From Bacillus sp. HSf4 (GTDB taxonomy: Bacteria > Bacillota > Bacilli > Bacillales > Bacillaceae), in assembly GCF_029537375.1 (NCBI RefSeq), contig NZ_CP120679.1, positions 2,592,001 through 2,656,000 on the forward strand: a stretch of DNA of 64,000 nucleotides, given 5' to 3'. Below the pieces are notes generated by a model. The model had not been told where the DNA came from. It saw only the letters and a program-made list of their open reading frames with translations, and did not search any database. Positions 39,707 to 48,369 of this stretch are shown here, piece after piece. The translations under genes were made by a program, and so were the position numbers. Each line of letters starts with the position of its first letter. Position 1 is the stretch's first letter.

Positions 39707-40133
39707 TGATTTTGCCGCTTCCTAAATAAATCGTCAATTCAAAATAAGCATCACCTGTTTCAATCACCATTTTCCCTCCTTGATTCGGGGCTCCGTTTGG
39801 ACTGTAGGTTAGCTGCCGTTTCAGCGTCGATTTTTTGATGGAGATTTTACGATCATAGGTTCTTGTCAGATAAGGGTCAGAACGTTTATCAGCAGGCAGA
39901 ATAACGTATTTGAAATGGTCAAAATCAAACTGCACCTTTACCTTCGTATTTTGTGCGAGCGCTGTCTGCTGCGCATAAAGCAAATCCTCCTCAAGCTGGG
40001 AAACGAAGTTCTGAACGGCTTTTTTTTCATAAATGGGAGGCAGTCCGGCAAATAAAATGACCATCATCAGTGAACTGATCATCAAAACCGTTAAGCTTTC
40101 TAAAAGAGTAAACCCTTTTTCATCCATCTCCAT
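39690..40133 (-). CDS. comGD: Competence pseudopilin ComGD
   Basis: 147-residue minor pseudopilin with leader MEMDEKGFTLLESLTVLMIS, processed before Phe by ComC, and a GspH-like soluble domain. Its first base is the last base of the comGC stop codon region, so translation is coupled. Confidence 0.9.
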   Translation of the reverse strand: MEMDEKGFTLLESLTVLMISSLMMVILFAGLPPIYEKKAVQNFVSQLEEDLLYAQQTALAQNTKVKVQFDFDHFKYVILPADKRSDPYLTRTYDRKISIKKSTLKRQLTYSPNGAPNQGGKMVIETGDAYFELTIYLGSGKINVQTK

Positions 40134-40426
40134 TAATCAGACTGCACCTTGCCGTTGGAAATTACAATCGCCTTCCCGTTTGGACATCTTACATTCTTTT
40201 TAACATATCCTTCTGATTCAAGCTCGCTCAAGCTTGGCGTCTTGCCGTCATGGTCCATCTGGTAAGCTGTGATTTGCGCTTGAATCATATTTTTCAGCCC
40301 TTCACAGCCCTTCTTTTGGATGCTTTGATTATGTTTTGTGACATTGGGGATTGTGATCAAAAGCAGAATGGATACAACGAGCATGACGACGAGCATTTCG
40401 ATCAAAGTAAATCCCTTTTCATTCAA
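40133..40426 (-). CDS. comGC: Major competence pseudopilin ComGC
   Basis: Main subunit of the DNA-uptake pseudopilus. Prepilin leader NEKGFTLIEMLVVMLVV, hydrophobic helix, then TIPNVTKHNQSIQKKGCEGL with one Cys and NVRCPNGKAIVI with the second; these form the known disulfide. The TTG at 40426 is 7 bases after GGAGGG and gives 97 residues, near the 98 of B. subtilis. The longer open frame upstream lies in comGB and is not coding for ComGC. Confidence 0.95.
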   Translation of the reverse strand: MNEKGFTLIEMLVVMLVVSILLLITIPNVTKHNQSIQKKGCEGLKNMIQAQITAYQMDHDGKTPSLSELESEGYVKKNVRCPNGKAIVISNGKVQSD

Positions 40427-40440
40427 ACTGTCGCCCTCCT

Positions 40441-41478
40441 TTATAGCTGATTCATCATTTGATACATTGGCAAAAGCATAGACAGATAAAGAATGAGTAT
40501 CATCAGCGCGGTCAGTCCGTAAATCATTGGCTGGATCATGCCTGTCCACTTTGCCGCTTTCTTTTCGAGACGATCGAGCAGAAATTGGCTGTACGAATAT
40601 AGTTCTCTGTGAAGATGACCGTTTAACTGGCCGTGAACAATCGCTTTGGACAAATCTTTTTCATAATAGGGGCGTCCGGCTATCATTTCATCGATCGCTT
40701 CCCCTTGTTTCAGCCTCTTGATCAAACACTTGGCCTCGTGCTGATAAAACGGCAAAAAAGGCTGGCTCTCAAATGCTTTTAGACTTTCGTATATAGACAA
40801 ACCGGATTTTAAAAGGTTGCTCAGCTGAAGTGAAAAAAAATAGCTGTTAAATAATTTGAGGATTCTGCCAAGCAGAGGAATTTTGATGAAAAGAAGCATT
40901 CGGGCTTCAGGAGGCTTATGCCGGAAGCTGCAAACATAGTACACAGCTAAAACTGCGACCAACAGCAGCATGAGGATGAACAGCCATGTGAAACTGTCAA
41001 AAAACAAAAATATGAAGGAAGTCAAAAAAGTTCTCTCGATATTCATCGAATCGTAGATCGCTGAGAATTGCGGCAGAATGGCCGATTTTAAAATATAAGA
41101 GATGAGACAGACCGTCAAAATTAAGAATAAAGGATACTTTGCGGCTTTCTTGATTTTTTCGGCCTGGCCGATTTTACGGTGAAGCAGCTCTCCGCTTTGG
41201 CAGAAAGCGAAGGGCAAATTCCCATGCTGCTCGGCAAAATAGACAATGCTGACGGCGTCTTGATGAAATGACATCATATTCAAAACTTGAAAAACAGGGT
41301 GTCCTTCAGTAAGCTTCCGTATTCCAAACGAGATGTCCGCTCTTTGATGTTGGTTCAATTGCAGCGCCAGCATGCTTAAAGCGTCCAGCAGCGTATAGCC
41401 GTTTACTATCATCTCGCCGAGCTTTTCAAGAAGCTCCGCCTGTTCCCGCACAGGCCATTTGCCTTTATTCCGACTCAT
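40441..41478 (-). CDS. comGB: Competence pseudopilus platform protein ComGB
   Basis: GspF/PilC-type inner membrane platform for pseudopilus assembly. Three long helices (about 110-130, 155-180, 315-340) and two T2SF domains with LLDALSMLALQLNQ and LSNLLKSGLSIYESLKAF. The ATG at 41478 overlaps the comGA end by 14 bases; about 345 residues, a little longer than in B. subtilis, so a later start is possible. Confidence 0.92.
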   Translation of the reverse strand: MSRNKGKWPVREQAELLEKLGEMIVNGYTLLDALSMLALQLNQHQRADISFGIRKLTEGHPVFQVLNMMSFHQDAVSIVYFAEQHGNLPFAFCQSGELLHRKIGQAEKIKKAAKYPLFLILTVCLISYILKSAILPQFSAIYDSMNIERTFLTSFIFLFFDSFTWLFILMLLLVAVLAVYYVCSFRHKPPEARMLLFIKIPLLGRILKLFNSYFFSLQLSNLLKSGLSIYESLKAFESQPFLPFYQHEAKCLIKRLKQGEAIDEMIAGRPYYEKDLSKAIVHGQLNGHLHRELYSYSQFLLDRLEKKAAKWTGMIQPMIYGLTALMILILYLSMLLPMYQMMNQL

Positions 41479-42532
41479 GATCAACCCAGCGCTCATAGGC
41501 TTCCGCCGGCAGATAGCCGAGCGCAATTCCTTTTCGAATCAGCATGCCTAAAGTTTCATCGCGGACAACGGCATATTCACCTTTTGCTTCTTTTACACAT
41601 TGGTGAAGCCTTTTCCCATAAAGCAGCTCAAAAATGCTTGCTCTTCTCACAGGCCTGGACAATCGGCAAAACAAAGAGCATCTGTCGCCGCAAAACGGGC
41701 AGACAAGCCCTACCAGGCGCTGAGCGCTTACTGCGATGAGCGTCTGTTCAATTTCTGTTATGTCAATACCAAACTCAAGAAGCCTGTAAATCGCTCCCTT
41801 TGCATTTTTCGCATGCATGCTCGTGAGGACGAGATGTCCTGTCAGCGCAGCTCTGACTGCGGTTTCGGCTGTTTCGGCATCACGGATTTCCCCCAGTATG
41901 ATCATGTCCGGATCATGGCGGAGAACCGCCTTTAAACCGGCCGAATACGACATTCCCGCTTTTTCATTCACCTGTACTTGCAAAATATTTTCGCTTCTCG
42001 ATTCAACCGGATCCTCCAATGTAATAATGTTGCGGTTAAAGTGGCGTTTGGCATATTCGATCAGCGAATAAAGTGTTGTCGACTTGCCTGATCCGGTCGG
42101 ACCGGTAAAGATCATTAAACCGTGAGCATGTTTCAGGAAAGACAGGAGCTTGAATGTTGCGCTTGGAAACAAAGAAAGCTTTTTGAGCGGCTGTTTGCTT
42201 GTCTGCGGCAAAACGCGGATCACCAGGCTTTCTTCATTTATGGTTGGCAATGTGGACATTCTTAAATGAACGGGCTCCCCCTTCATGTGCAAGGTCAAGG
42301 ACCCGCTTTGCGGCTGCCTGCGTTCACCGATATCCATGGAAGACAAAAATTTAAAATGAGAAATAAGCCTCGAGCATTCATTTTTCGTTAATCGATGCTT
42401 TCTAAACAGCTCACCATCAATTCTGAAGCGTATCAGCGCGTCTTTTTCTCCCGGAACAATATGGATATCCGAAGCTTTCATCATGAATGCCTCTTCGAAT
42501 AATTTCCCGCTAAATGATTCAGTCGTCTGCAA
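41465..42532 (-). CDS. comGA: Competence traffic ATPase ComGA
   Basis: GspE/PilB-type ATPase that powers the pseudopilus and also restrains growth in competent cells. Walker A GPTGSGKST is at 144-152, Asp box DPDMIILGEIRDAETAE and His box GHLVLTSMHAKNAKGA are visible, and CPFC motifs lie toward the C-terminus. The start is a TTG 10 bases after GGAGG, giving 355 residues (356 in B. subtilis). First gene of comGA-GG-yqzE; ComK-like boxes upstream. Confidence 0.96.
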   Translation of the reverse strand: MQTTESFSGKLFEEAFMMKASDIHIVPGEKDALIRFRIDGELFRKHRLTKNECSRLISHFKFLSSMDIGERRQPQSGSLTLHMKGEPVHLRMSTLPTINEESLVIRVLPQTSKQPLKKLSLFPSATFKLLSFLKHAHGLMIFTGPTGSGKSTTLYSLIEYAKRHFNRNIITLEDPVESRSENILQVQVNEKAGMSYSAGLKAVLRHDPDMIILGEIRDAETAETAVRAALTGHLVLTSMHAKNAKGAIYRLLEFGIDITEIEQTLIAVSAQRLVGLVCPFCGDRCSLFCRLSRPVRRASIFELLYGKRLHQCVKEAKGEYAVVRDETLGMLIRKGIALGYLPAEAYERWVDHESE

Positions 42533-42625
42533 AAACCTTGCGCCTCCTTTCTAACCGCAGTTTAAACGAAAAACACCAGCAGCATCAAACCACAAAAAAA
42601 TGAAAATCAGCTGAAACCGGCAGAA

Positions 42626-42660
42626 AAAAATAAGTTTTGGAAGGCGCAATTCTCTATTTT
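42626..42660 (-). promoter_or_regulatory. ComK-like box upstream of comGA
   Basis: Two AT boxes: AAAA-N5-TTTT (42626-42638, perfect) and AATT-N5-TTTT (42648-42660), separated by 9 bases, about one helical turn. This is close to the 8-bp class of K-boxes and about 100 bases upstream of comGA. Confidence 0.6.
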
Positions 42661-42701
42661 AGATAGCTTTCAAAGCTCATTTTATAAAATTCATCACGCG
42701 T

Positions 42702-43559
42702 CTACATTAGGTCGCTGCCGGCTTTATTTTCCTGCAAGCCGTGTTCTTCCCTGATGCAAAAGCCTTTTTTTCCAAGAGCTTTAGCCAAACTTTGCTCTGT
42801 TTTAATATGAGAAAAGTCGATGCCGAGCTTCACGACCGTCTGGGCGATTTCCGGGCGAATTCCCGAAATAATCGTTTCAATCCCCAAAAGTTTTGTACTG
42901 TCAACGACCTTGAACAATTGATAAGCAACCATTGTATCGACGACCGGCACACCTGAAATGTCGATAAACAGATGGGACAGGTGAAGTGCTGTACATTGGC
43001 TGAGTGCCGATTCAATAATCACTTTTGCCCGATGTGTATCGATTTCTCCAATGAGCGGTAAAATGCCGATTTGCGCTGAGATCGGAATAACCGGAGCGCT
43101 CAATTCATGAATCATCTCTTTTTGCGCTTTCAAACAGCTTGCTGTCGCCTGATCATATTCAGAAAGAAAATGTTCAATGATTTCATCCATCAGCGAGTGA
43201 AGCCGTCTGTTCCAAGCAAATAGATGTTTTTTTGAACAGTCATGATCATTTGAAAACGCTTGGATCTTATCCATTAAAATACAGCGGAAGATTTTAAATC
43301 CCTTTACGCTTTCCATAACAGGCATTTGCCTTGCGGCTCTGTCCCTGGCCATTTGTTTCAGACAAATGCCGGCTTTTTCCCAATATTTCTCCGTCTTTTC
43401 CTCTGTTAGCACATTCGAGACCGCGTGTACAAAATATTGAAATTCTGCCCCGGTGTTGTCTTTTTCCGAAGGAATTTGAGCCATCCATTCATCAGCGATT
43501 TGATCCGCTTGTTTCATCAAATAATGATAAAGAGCGGAATTCGTGCTATCCATTTTCAA
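42702..43559 (-). CDS. rsbRD: RsbR-family stressosome protein (RsbRD/YqhA)
   Basis: Paralogue of RsbR, which with RsbS forms the stressosome that gates SigB. The N-terminal half is a divergent globin-like helical domain (about 1-150). The C-terminal STAS domain (about 160-275) has the two phospho-acceptor Thr positions in GEIDTHRAKVI and VPVVDTMVAYQLF. About 283-285 residues as expected for YqhA. It lies near mgsR, another SigB-related gene. In B. subtilis, from memory, yqhB lies between this gene and comGA; it is absent here. Confidence 0.9.
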   Translation of the reverse strand: MKMDSTNSALYHYLMKQADQIADEWMAQIPSEKDNTGAEFQYFVHAVSNVLTEEKTEKYWEKAGICLKQMARDRAARQMPVMESVKGFKIFRCILMDKIQAFSNDHDCSKKHLFAWNRRLHSLMDEIIEHFLSEYDQATASCLKAQKEMIHELSAPVIPISAQIGILPLIGEIDTHRAKVIIESALSQCTALHLSHLFIDISGVPVVDTMVAYQLFKVVDSTKLLGIETIISGIRPEIAQTVVKLGIDFSHIKTEQSLAKALGKKGFCIREEHGLQENKAGSDLM

Positions 43560-43671
43560 TCCTCCTCACTAAAATTGCTCACAAATTCAGAATGTTTCAC
43601 CTGGATCTGAGAGTTTTTCATCCATATGTATAAAACAACAGATATTGTCCAACACTATTCCTACAGTACGT

Positions 43672-43743
43672 TGGGCTATAGCCAAGCGGTAAGGCAACGG
43701 ACTTTGACTCCGTGACGCGCTGGTTCGAATCCAGCTAGCCCAG
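43672..43743 (+). tRNA. tRNA-Gln (anticodon TTG)
   Basis: Complete cloverleaf: acceptor TGGGCTA / TAGCCCA, D arm with AGCGGTAAGGC, anticodon stem ACGGA / TCCGT around loop CTTTGAC with anticodon TTG at 43704-43706, T arm CTGG-TTCGAAT-CCAG. Discriminator G at 43743; the CCA end is not encoded. It is on the plus strand between minus-strand genes. Confidence 0.96.
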
Positions 43744-43755
43744 TTGTTCCATGCG

Positions 43756-43803
43756 AAAAAACGAAGATTGCTGAATGGGCTTTTCAGCAGATCTTCGTTT
43801 TTT
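43756..43803. terminator. Bidirectional terminator between tRNA-Gln and mgsR
   Basis: CGAAGAT-TGCTGAA / TTCAGCA-GATCTTCG stem with T7 on the plus strand and T6 on the minus strand; it serves the convergent tRNA and mgsR. Confidence 0.85.
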
Positions 43804-44181
43804 TCAGGATACTGATCGATGCAGCGTGTTTTTCTTTAATTTCAAAAGTTCGCTGGGATTATATCCGACAACAAGCTTTTCTCCATTGACGATAATTGGA
43901 CGTCTCAACAGTTTCGGTTTTTGAATTAACAGCTCCAATACTTCGCTGACTGTTAATTCTTCAATATTCAGGTTGAGCTCTTTAAACGCCTGGCTTCTTG
44001 TTGCCAGTATTTCATCAATGCCTTCGGTCGTCAGAGCCAGAATCTCTTTCAGTTCTTCTTGATTGGGCGTCTCTTTGAATAAATGACGCTCCTTAAAATC
44101 AATCTGATTGGCTTTCAGCCAATGTTTTGTTTTTCTGCATGATGTGCAGCTCGGGTATGAATAAAAGATCAAGTCTCCCAT
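43804..44181 (-). CDS. mgsR: Spx/ArsC-family stress regulator MgsR
   Basis: Spx paralogue that modulates a subset of the SigB regulon in B. subtilis (YqgZ). 125 residues, redox switch Cys12-x-x-Cys15 (PSCTSCRK), and the conserved cis-Pro region RRPIIV near residue 93. Ribosome site GGAGGAGGGG. A SigB-type promoter lies about 45 bases upstream, matching the known feed-forward control. Confidence 0.94.
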   Translation of the reverse strand: MGDLIFYSYPSCTSCRKTKHWLKANQIDFKERHLFKETPNQEELKEILALTTEGIDEILATRSQAFKELNLNIEELTVSEVLELLIQKPKLLRRPIIVNGEKLVVGYNPSELLKLKKNTLHRSVS

Positions 44182-44224
44182 ATGATGTCCCCTCCTCCTG
44201 TTATGTTTGCCTTTGTTATGTGTA

Positions 44225-44250
44225 GTACCCTTGATCTTTTTGCCTTAAAC
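44225..44250 (-). promoter_or_regulatory. SigB promoter of mgsR
   Basis: GTTTAA, 14 bases, GGGTAC on the minus strand: close to the SigB consensus GTTTAA-N12/15-GGGWAT. Confidence 0.8.
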
Positions 44251-44332
44251 ACGGCAAAGTGAATTTTTTATCCGTCATTTCATTTCATCACAAAATTGTA
44301 AAAAATGAATTGTTTTTCTCAAAATGAAAATG

Positions 44333-44362
44333 TTTACATTTAAAGTTCAATTGATTTATAAT
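44333..44362 (+). promoter_or_regulatory. SigA promoter of yqgY
   Basis: TTTACA, 18 bases, perfect TATAAT, about 32 bases upstream of the yqgY start codon. Confidence 0.65.
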
Positions 44363-44394
44363 AGATGCAAAGGGGCTTTTTGGGAGGGATATCA

Positions 44395-44640
44395 ATGAAT
44401 CGCATGTTCCGCGTATTAGGTTTCTGGACAGGTATCTTTGCGGTCATGTTTTATTTAGGAGATATGAAAGATGCGTCACTGCTGTTTTTCGGTCAAACGG
44501 TTTTCTTCGTCTTCTTATCGTACCTTAACTTGACCGAACGAATGTATATTTATATTTTCGGGGCATACTTGACGATCTTTTTTGCCGCTTTTACATACTA
44601 TTCTGTTTTTATCATGGTTCCCGGTCAGGGGGGCCATTAA
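44395..44640 (+). CDS. yqgY: DUF2626 membrane protein YqgY
   Basis: 81-residue protein that is almost entirely membrane: three helices (MFRVLGFWTGIFAVMFYLG, LLFFGQTVFFVFLSYL, IFGAYLTIFFAAFTYYSVFI). Conserved among bacilli, function unknown. GGGAGGG spaced 7 bases before the ATG at 44395; a frame extension upstream is not conserved. Confidence 0.87.
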   Translation: MNRMFRVLGFWTGIFAVMFYLGDMKDASLLFFGQTVFFVFLSYLNLTERMYIYIFGAYLTIFFAAFTYYSVFIMVPGQGGH

Positions 44641-44679
44641 GAAAAAAAGAGACGATCCTCCGGATGCGTCTCTTTTTTA
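44641..44679. terminator. Bidirectional terminator between yqgY and yqgX
   Basis: AAAGAGACG / CGTCTCTTT stem with T-runs on both strands; the two genes converge here. Confidence 0.85.
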
Positions 44680-44681
44680 TG

Positions 44682-45329
44682 TTAAATCGTAAACCCGTTA
44701 ATGAACGGATTTTGTTCCTGTTCTGTCGCTATATCTGTTTCAGGGCCGTGGCCGCTTAACACCAGCGTCTCTTCAGGAAGGGTAAGAAGCTTTTGATGAA
44801 TGCTTTTAATTAAAACTTCATGGTTCCCTCCCGGCAGATCTGTACGGCCGATGCCTCCTCGGAACAAAACATCTCCCGAGATGATGAGTTGTTCTTCTTC
44901 CACATAATAGGAAACACTTCCAGGGGAATGTCCCGGGGTGAAGAAAACACGCAGCTGAAACGGACCGATTTCAAGCACCTGCTCTTCTTCGATCAGATGG
45001 TCGGCTTTTTCAGCTGTAATCGTCTGTCCGGTTAACAGAGCTGATCCGTTTAATGATGGATCTTGCAGCCACTCTGCTTCATTTTGATGTACATATACAG
45101 GAATGTCCCATTCTTTTCTTACCTTGTCCACCGCGCCGATATGGTCGAAATGGGCATGCGTCAGTAAGACGGCAAGCGGTTTAAGCCCTTTTTCTTTTAT
45201 GTATTCGTTTAGTTTTCCGGCTTCGCTTCCGGGATCAAAGATCAGGCATGCGCCGTCTTCTTTTGCTAAGATATATGCGTTTGTTTGAATAGGGCCTAAA
45301 GGCATTCTTCTCCACTTCATTTCTTTCAC
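44682..45329 (-). CDS. yqgX: Metallo-beta-lactamase fold hydrolase YqgX
   Basis: Glyoxalase II-like zinc hydrolase, 215 residues. Zinc motif HAHFDH at 58-63, further ligands in TPGHSPGSVSYY, SGDVLFRGGIGRTDLPGG and LSGHGPETD. Substrate not established; related proteins act on thioesters or persulfides. Start could be three codons later. Confidence 0.93.
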   Translation of the reverse strand: MKEMKWRRMPLGPIQTNAYILAKEDGACLIFDPGSEAGKLNEYIKEKGLKPLAVLLTHAHFDHIGAVDKVRKEWDIPVYVHQNEAEWLQDPSLNGSALLTGQTITAEKADHLIEEEQVLEIGPFQLRVFFTPGHSPGSVSYYVEEEQLIISGDVLFRGGIGRTDLPGGNHEVLIKSIHQKLLTLPEETLVLSGHGPETDIATEQEQNPFINGFTI

Positions 45330-45478
45330 CTCGGATTGATCATTCTTTGTTCCATTATGAAGGTTTTGTGAAAAACTTTCAATGAATCAGGTTGCCCTCG
45401 ACAAAACAAATGAAAACGGTTAAAATTGAATTATTGGAAATAAACTGCAGGGGATCCAAACGAAGGGGGTTTATATTG

Positions 45479-45652
45479 ATGTTGCTCGTGATCATATTCG
45501 GTCTTGTCACGATATTATCAGCTCTGGGTGTTCTTCGTTCGCTTAAACAAATCAATGTGCTCGGCATTTTGTTCGGCGGAGCTGCTTTTTTAGTCTTCGG
45601 CTGGTTTACGGTCATGACGATTATAAACAGCGGATATCCGACGGTACACTAA
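45479..45652 (+). CDS. yqgW: Small membrane protein YqgW
   Basis: 57-residue protein with two helices (LLVIIFGLVTILSALGVL; GILFGGAAFLVFGWFTVMTII), like B. subtilis YqgW, reported there as SigB-related as far as I recall. Start at the ATG 9 bases after AAGGGGG; the TTG just before it is an alternative. The longer open frame upstream is unconserved. Confidence 0.8.
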   Translation: MLLVIIFGLVTILSALGVLRSLKQINVLGILFGGAAFLVFGWFTVMTIINSGYPTVH

Positions 45653-45678
45653 GCTGTTTCCTTTTGGACAATAGGACA

Positions 45679-45712
45679 GCCTTGCACCGGAAAACGCGGA
45701 GCAAGGCTTTTT
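45679..45712 (+). terminator. Terminator of yqgW
   Basis: GCCTTGC / GCAAGGC stem with a 15-base loop, then TTTTTCTC on the plus strand. Confidence 0.6.
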
Positions 45713-45727
45713 CTCTGCCGTCTTTGA

Positions 45728-46039
45728 TCATTTTAAGCGATTTTGTACGCTTGACAGCTTCCCTTCCATTGTCGTTTTCTTATCGCGCCGGTCATCAATC
45801 CTGATGTTTGTCGCCACTCTGTGTATGCCTTTTTGAAACGGCGCTTCATGAATGGTTTGAATCACCTCGAACAAAGCGCTTAGTTCCCCTTCGATTAACG
45901 TATTCATCGGTGTCAGCTGATATTTGATTTTTCCTTCTTTTTGAAATCCCTCTAAAATCGTCTGAATCTCTGCCACATACTCGCTTACGCTCGGCGTTTC
46001 CGTTCCGATCGGTATAATGGTTACATCTGCTATTGCCAC
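45728..46039 (-). CDS. yqgV: MTH1187/UPF0045 thiamine-binding-like protein YqgV
   Basis: 103 residues, ferredoxin-like fold of the YqgV/MTH1187 family. Conserved VTIIPIGTETPSVSEYVAEI and YQLTPMNTLIEGEL. Homologues bind thiamine or similar small ligands; role in Bacillus unknown. 16 bases after yqgU. Confidence 0.9.
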   Translation of the reverse strand: MAIADVTIIPIGTETPSVSEYVAEIQTILEGFQKEGKIKYQLTPMNTLIEGELSALFEVIQTIHEAPFQKGIHRVATNIRIDDRRDKKTTMEGKLSSVQNRLK

Positions 46040-46055
46040 TGTTTAATACTCCTTT

Positions 46056-47165
46056 CTATTCCTTGATCACAAGGGGCTCGTATTGACTGGTGCGGAGTGA
46101 AATGATCTGATCCCGTGTATACCCGTATAATGCATATTTCCCGTCAGGAGACAATTCAATCGGAAGCATATCGATATCCTTAACAATGACCTTCCGTTTT
46201 CCGGACTTGAGATTGACGGATATCAGATCAAACAGAGATCCTGATTCACTCGGCTGATATGTGTAAAACAATTGATGTTGATCATCATAGCCATATTCCG
46301 CTGGCGAAAGACTTGAATATTCGGAGAACAGCGGAAGCGTGAACGAGCGCAGCTTTTCCGAAGAGGAAACATCTGAAAATATGTAGGTCCCGTTTTTGCT
46401 GTCTGCGGATGTCTTAACAACCAGCCGCACGTTGTTGAAGACGTCGAGCAGCACAGCTTGATCAGCGATTTTCTTTTCCCGTCCGTCCGCCATATCATAG
46501 GAATAAACAGGAGCCGGTTTTTGCCGGTCCTGGTTATTCCATTTCAAGAATTCGAAAGAGTCGGGAGACGTCCAGTGAATAAAAGCGGCCTGGACGATGT
46601 CTCTTTTTATTTTGGCTTCTTTTGCATTGAGCAAATATGATTCATAATTCCAATCTTTCGTAAAAGCTGTCACATATAAAAGGTAAGGATCGTGCTCATT
46701 CCAGTCCACCTGCAGTTCATGTGTGCGAAAGCCTCTTGAAAAAAGCTCATCTCCCTGCACATTCATCAGCGTTAATTTGATTTCAGACCCGTCGCCGGCG
46801 GTTTGAATGAGCATCATGCCTTTTTCCCTGTTCAACTCCAGTGATATCAGTCTTTTATCTGTTTTGTAGATCGTTTCACCCGTCCCTTTAAATATATCAT
46901 ATGATCTGATTTCACTGCCTGCAACCGGATGTGTTCGCGTATATAAAATGGTTTCATGATCGAGCCAACCCGCAGCTTCATCAAAATGCCGGTCCTTGAG
47001 TGCTGCAACTTTTTTTTCCTCGACTACTTCATCGTTTTTCCGCTTTTTTTCAGAATGTTCCTGATGAACGTTTTCCGAGCCGCCCATGTGAAAGGGCGTA
47101 CAGGCAGCTGACAAACCCGTCATCACAGCGGCAATGATACATAATGAAACTCTCAAACCGGCCAT
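46056..47165 (-). CDS. yqgU: Lipoprotein YqgU
   Basis: Secreted lipoprotein: N-terminal hydrophobic stretch with lipobox LSAAC (VSLCIIAAVMTGLSAAC), then a beta-propeller-like body with repeated short strands (YLLYVTAFTKDWNYESYLL, LSPDGKYALYGYT). Similar to B. subtilis YqgU; function unknown. Start uncertain: the ATG at 47165 is only 3-4 bases after GGAGGG; a TTG three codons later is 12 bases away, and open frame continues upstream to 47282 inside yqgT. Confidence 0.83.
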   Translation of the reverse strand: MAGLRVSLCIIAAVMTGLSAACTPFHMGGSENVHQEHSEKKRKNDEVVEEKKVAALKDRHFDEAAGWLDHETILYTRTHPVAGSEIRSYDIFKGTGETIYKTDKRLISLELNREKGMMLIQTAGDGSEIKLTLMNVQGDELFSRGFRTHELQVDWNEHDPYLLYVTAFTKDWNYESYLLNAKEAKIKRDIVQAAFIHWTSPDSFEFLKWNNQDRQKPAPVYSYDMADGREKKIADQAVLLDVFNNVRLVVKTSADSKNGTYIFSDVSSSEKLRSFTLPLFSEYSSLSPAEYGYDDQHQLFYTYQPSESGSLFDLISVNLKSGKRKVIVKDIDMLPIELSPDGKYALYGYTRDQIISLRTSQYEPLVIKE

Positions 47166-47220
47166 TCTCCCTCCATCAATGATTCTCTGTCTTACATTAC
47201 GGTTTTGCATCAAAAAGGTT

Positions 47221-48345
47221 TCAGCTCTCAAAAAAACAGGATGCCCACAAGATTCCTCTGCTTTTACAATATATATCGTCAAATTGTTTCAACGGTAAAG
47301 GATTTTTCCCTTTGCCGAGTTCAACTGTATACCCTTCTTTTTGATAAAAATGAATGAACCAATCCCTGAAACCCGCATAGCTGTCAATATATCTGACTCC
47401 TTGATATCCGCTGAGACGCTCAAACGTTTGGATGACACTGAAAGATTCAGAAGGCTCAAAGCCTTTATATCCCCAATAAATTTCTTCACCCTGCGTATGA
47501 AGCGCCACAAGACGATCAGGCGGCCGGCTGGCGATTAAATCCCTCATGGCGACCGCCTCCGGCTCGGTCAGCGGCGCATCACCGGGATAGTCTCTGTACG
47601 ACGGTCCTTTAGGAGGCTTGCGCTGTTTCTCGATTTCCCAAAAAGACGGAAACTGATTATTTAAATCGACCCCGTTGATATTGGCTTTCCATTCCTTAAA
47701 ATCGGGCTGATGCTCATTTATGTCATCAAGTGCGCCTGACTCTATTCCCAGAGACTCGGGACCGTTCAACACCAGATCAACTCCGTCGGGATTCACGAGC
47801 GGCACGATTGAAAGCTTAGTCTGGCAAAAAAGCGCCGGTGGTGAGTAATCAAACAGTTGGCGGCCGGTACATAAATAAAGGCAATATTCTTTAAGCCATT
47901 TCATCAGCACAGAGGTGGTAATCCATTCGTTGGCATGGAATGAAGCATTGATATGAGTCGTTTTTTCTGCATCCCGGGATCCGAGGCGCAGTTCATAAAT
48001 CGGCTGCCCCAGCACGGAGCGGCCAATCACGCGGGTTGTGATAAACGGGAAGCAAGACGTCAGCTTTTCGATTTCGTTTGTCAGCGCTGTTGAATCATAC
48101 ACGGCCGTTTCTGTCAGCCATTGTTCATCGAAGTTTCCCCGTTCCTTTACCAATAATTTCATCTGTTCATATGTTTCTGCTGTTGGGGTGTTATTTCCTG
48201 CTTCTAAAGATGCTCCCGGAAAATAAAATTCTTCTACAGAAGCGCCAAGGTTTGCGCTGATTAAAAGTTGTTCGGGTATGTTCAGGATGTCAGACAGCCT
48301 TGACAAGTTTTGTTTTAACTCCGGTTTGATTTTGATAAATGCCAT
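47221..48345 (-). CDS. yqgT: M14 gamma-D-glutamyl-diamino acid endopeptidase YqgT
   Basis: Predicted zinc carboxypeptidase-family enzyme that cleaves the gamma-D-Glu to diaminopimelate bond of peptidoglycan peptides. N-terminal LysM-like segment (KPELKQNLSRLSDILNIPEQLLISAN). The M14 domain has zinc ligands in FHANEW and a downstream His in LVALHTQGEE, with catalytic Glu in GYTVELGKG. 374 residues, near B. subtilis YqgT. Start at 48345 follows GGAGGG by 7 bases. Confidence 0.93.
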   Translation of the reverse strand: MAFIKIKPELKQNLSRLSDILNIPEQLLISANLGASVEEFYFPGASLEAGNNTPTAETYEQMKLLVKERGNFDEQWLTETAVYDSTALTNEIEKLTSCFPFITTRVIGRSVLGQPIYELRLGSRDAEKTTHINASFHANEWITTSVLMKWLKEYCLYLCTGRQLFDYSPPALFCQTKLSIVPLVNPDGVDLVLNGPESLGIESGALDDINEHQPDFKEWKANINGVDLNNQFPSFWEIEKQRKPPKGPSYRDYPGDAPLTEPEAVAMRDLIASRPPDRLVALHTQGEEIYWGYKGFEPSESFSVIQTFERLSGYQGVRYIDSYAGFRDWFIHFYQKEGYTVELGKGKNPLPLKQFDDIYCKSRGILWASCFFES

Positions 48346-48369
48346 CAATGATCCCTCCCACAATAGCAT

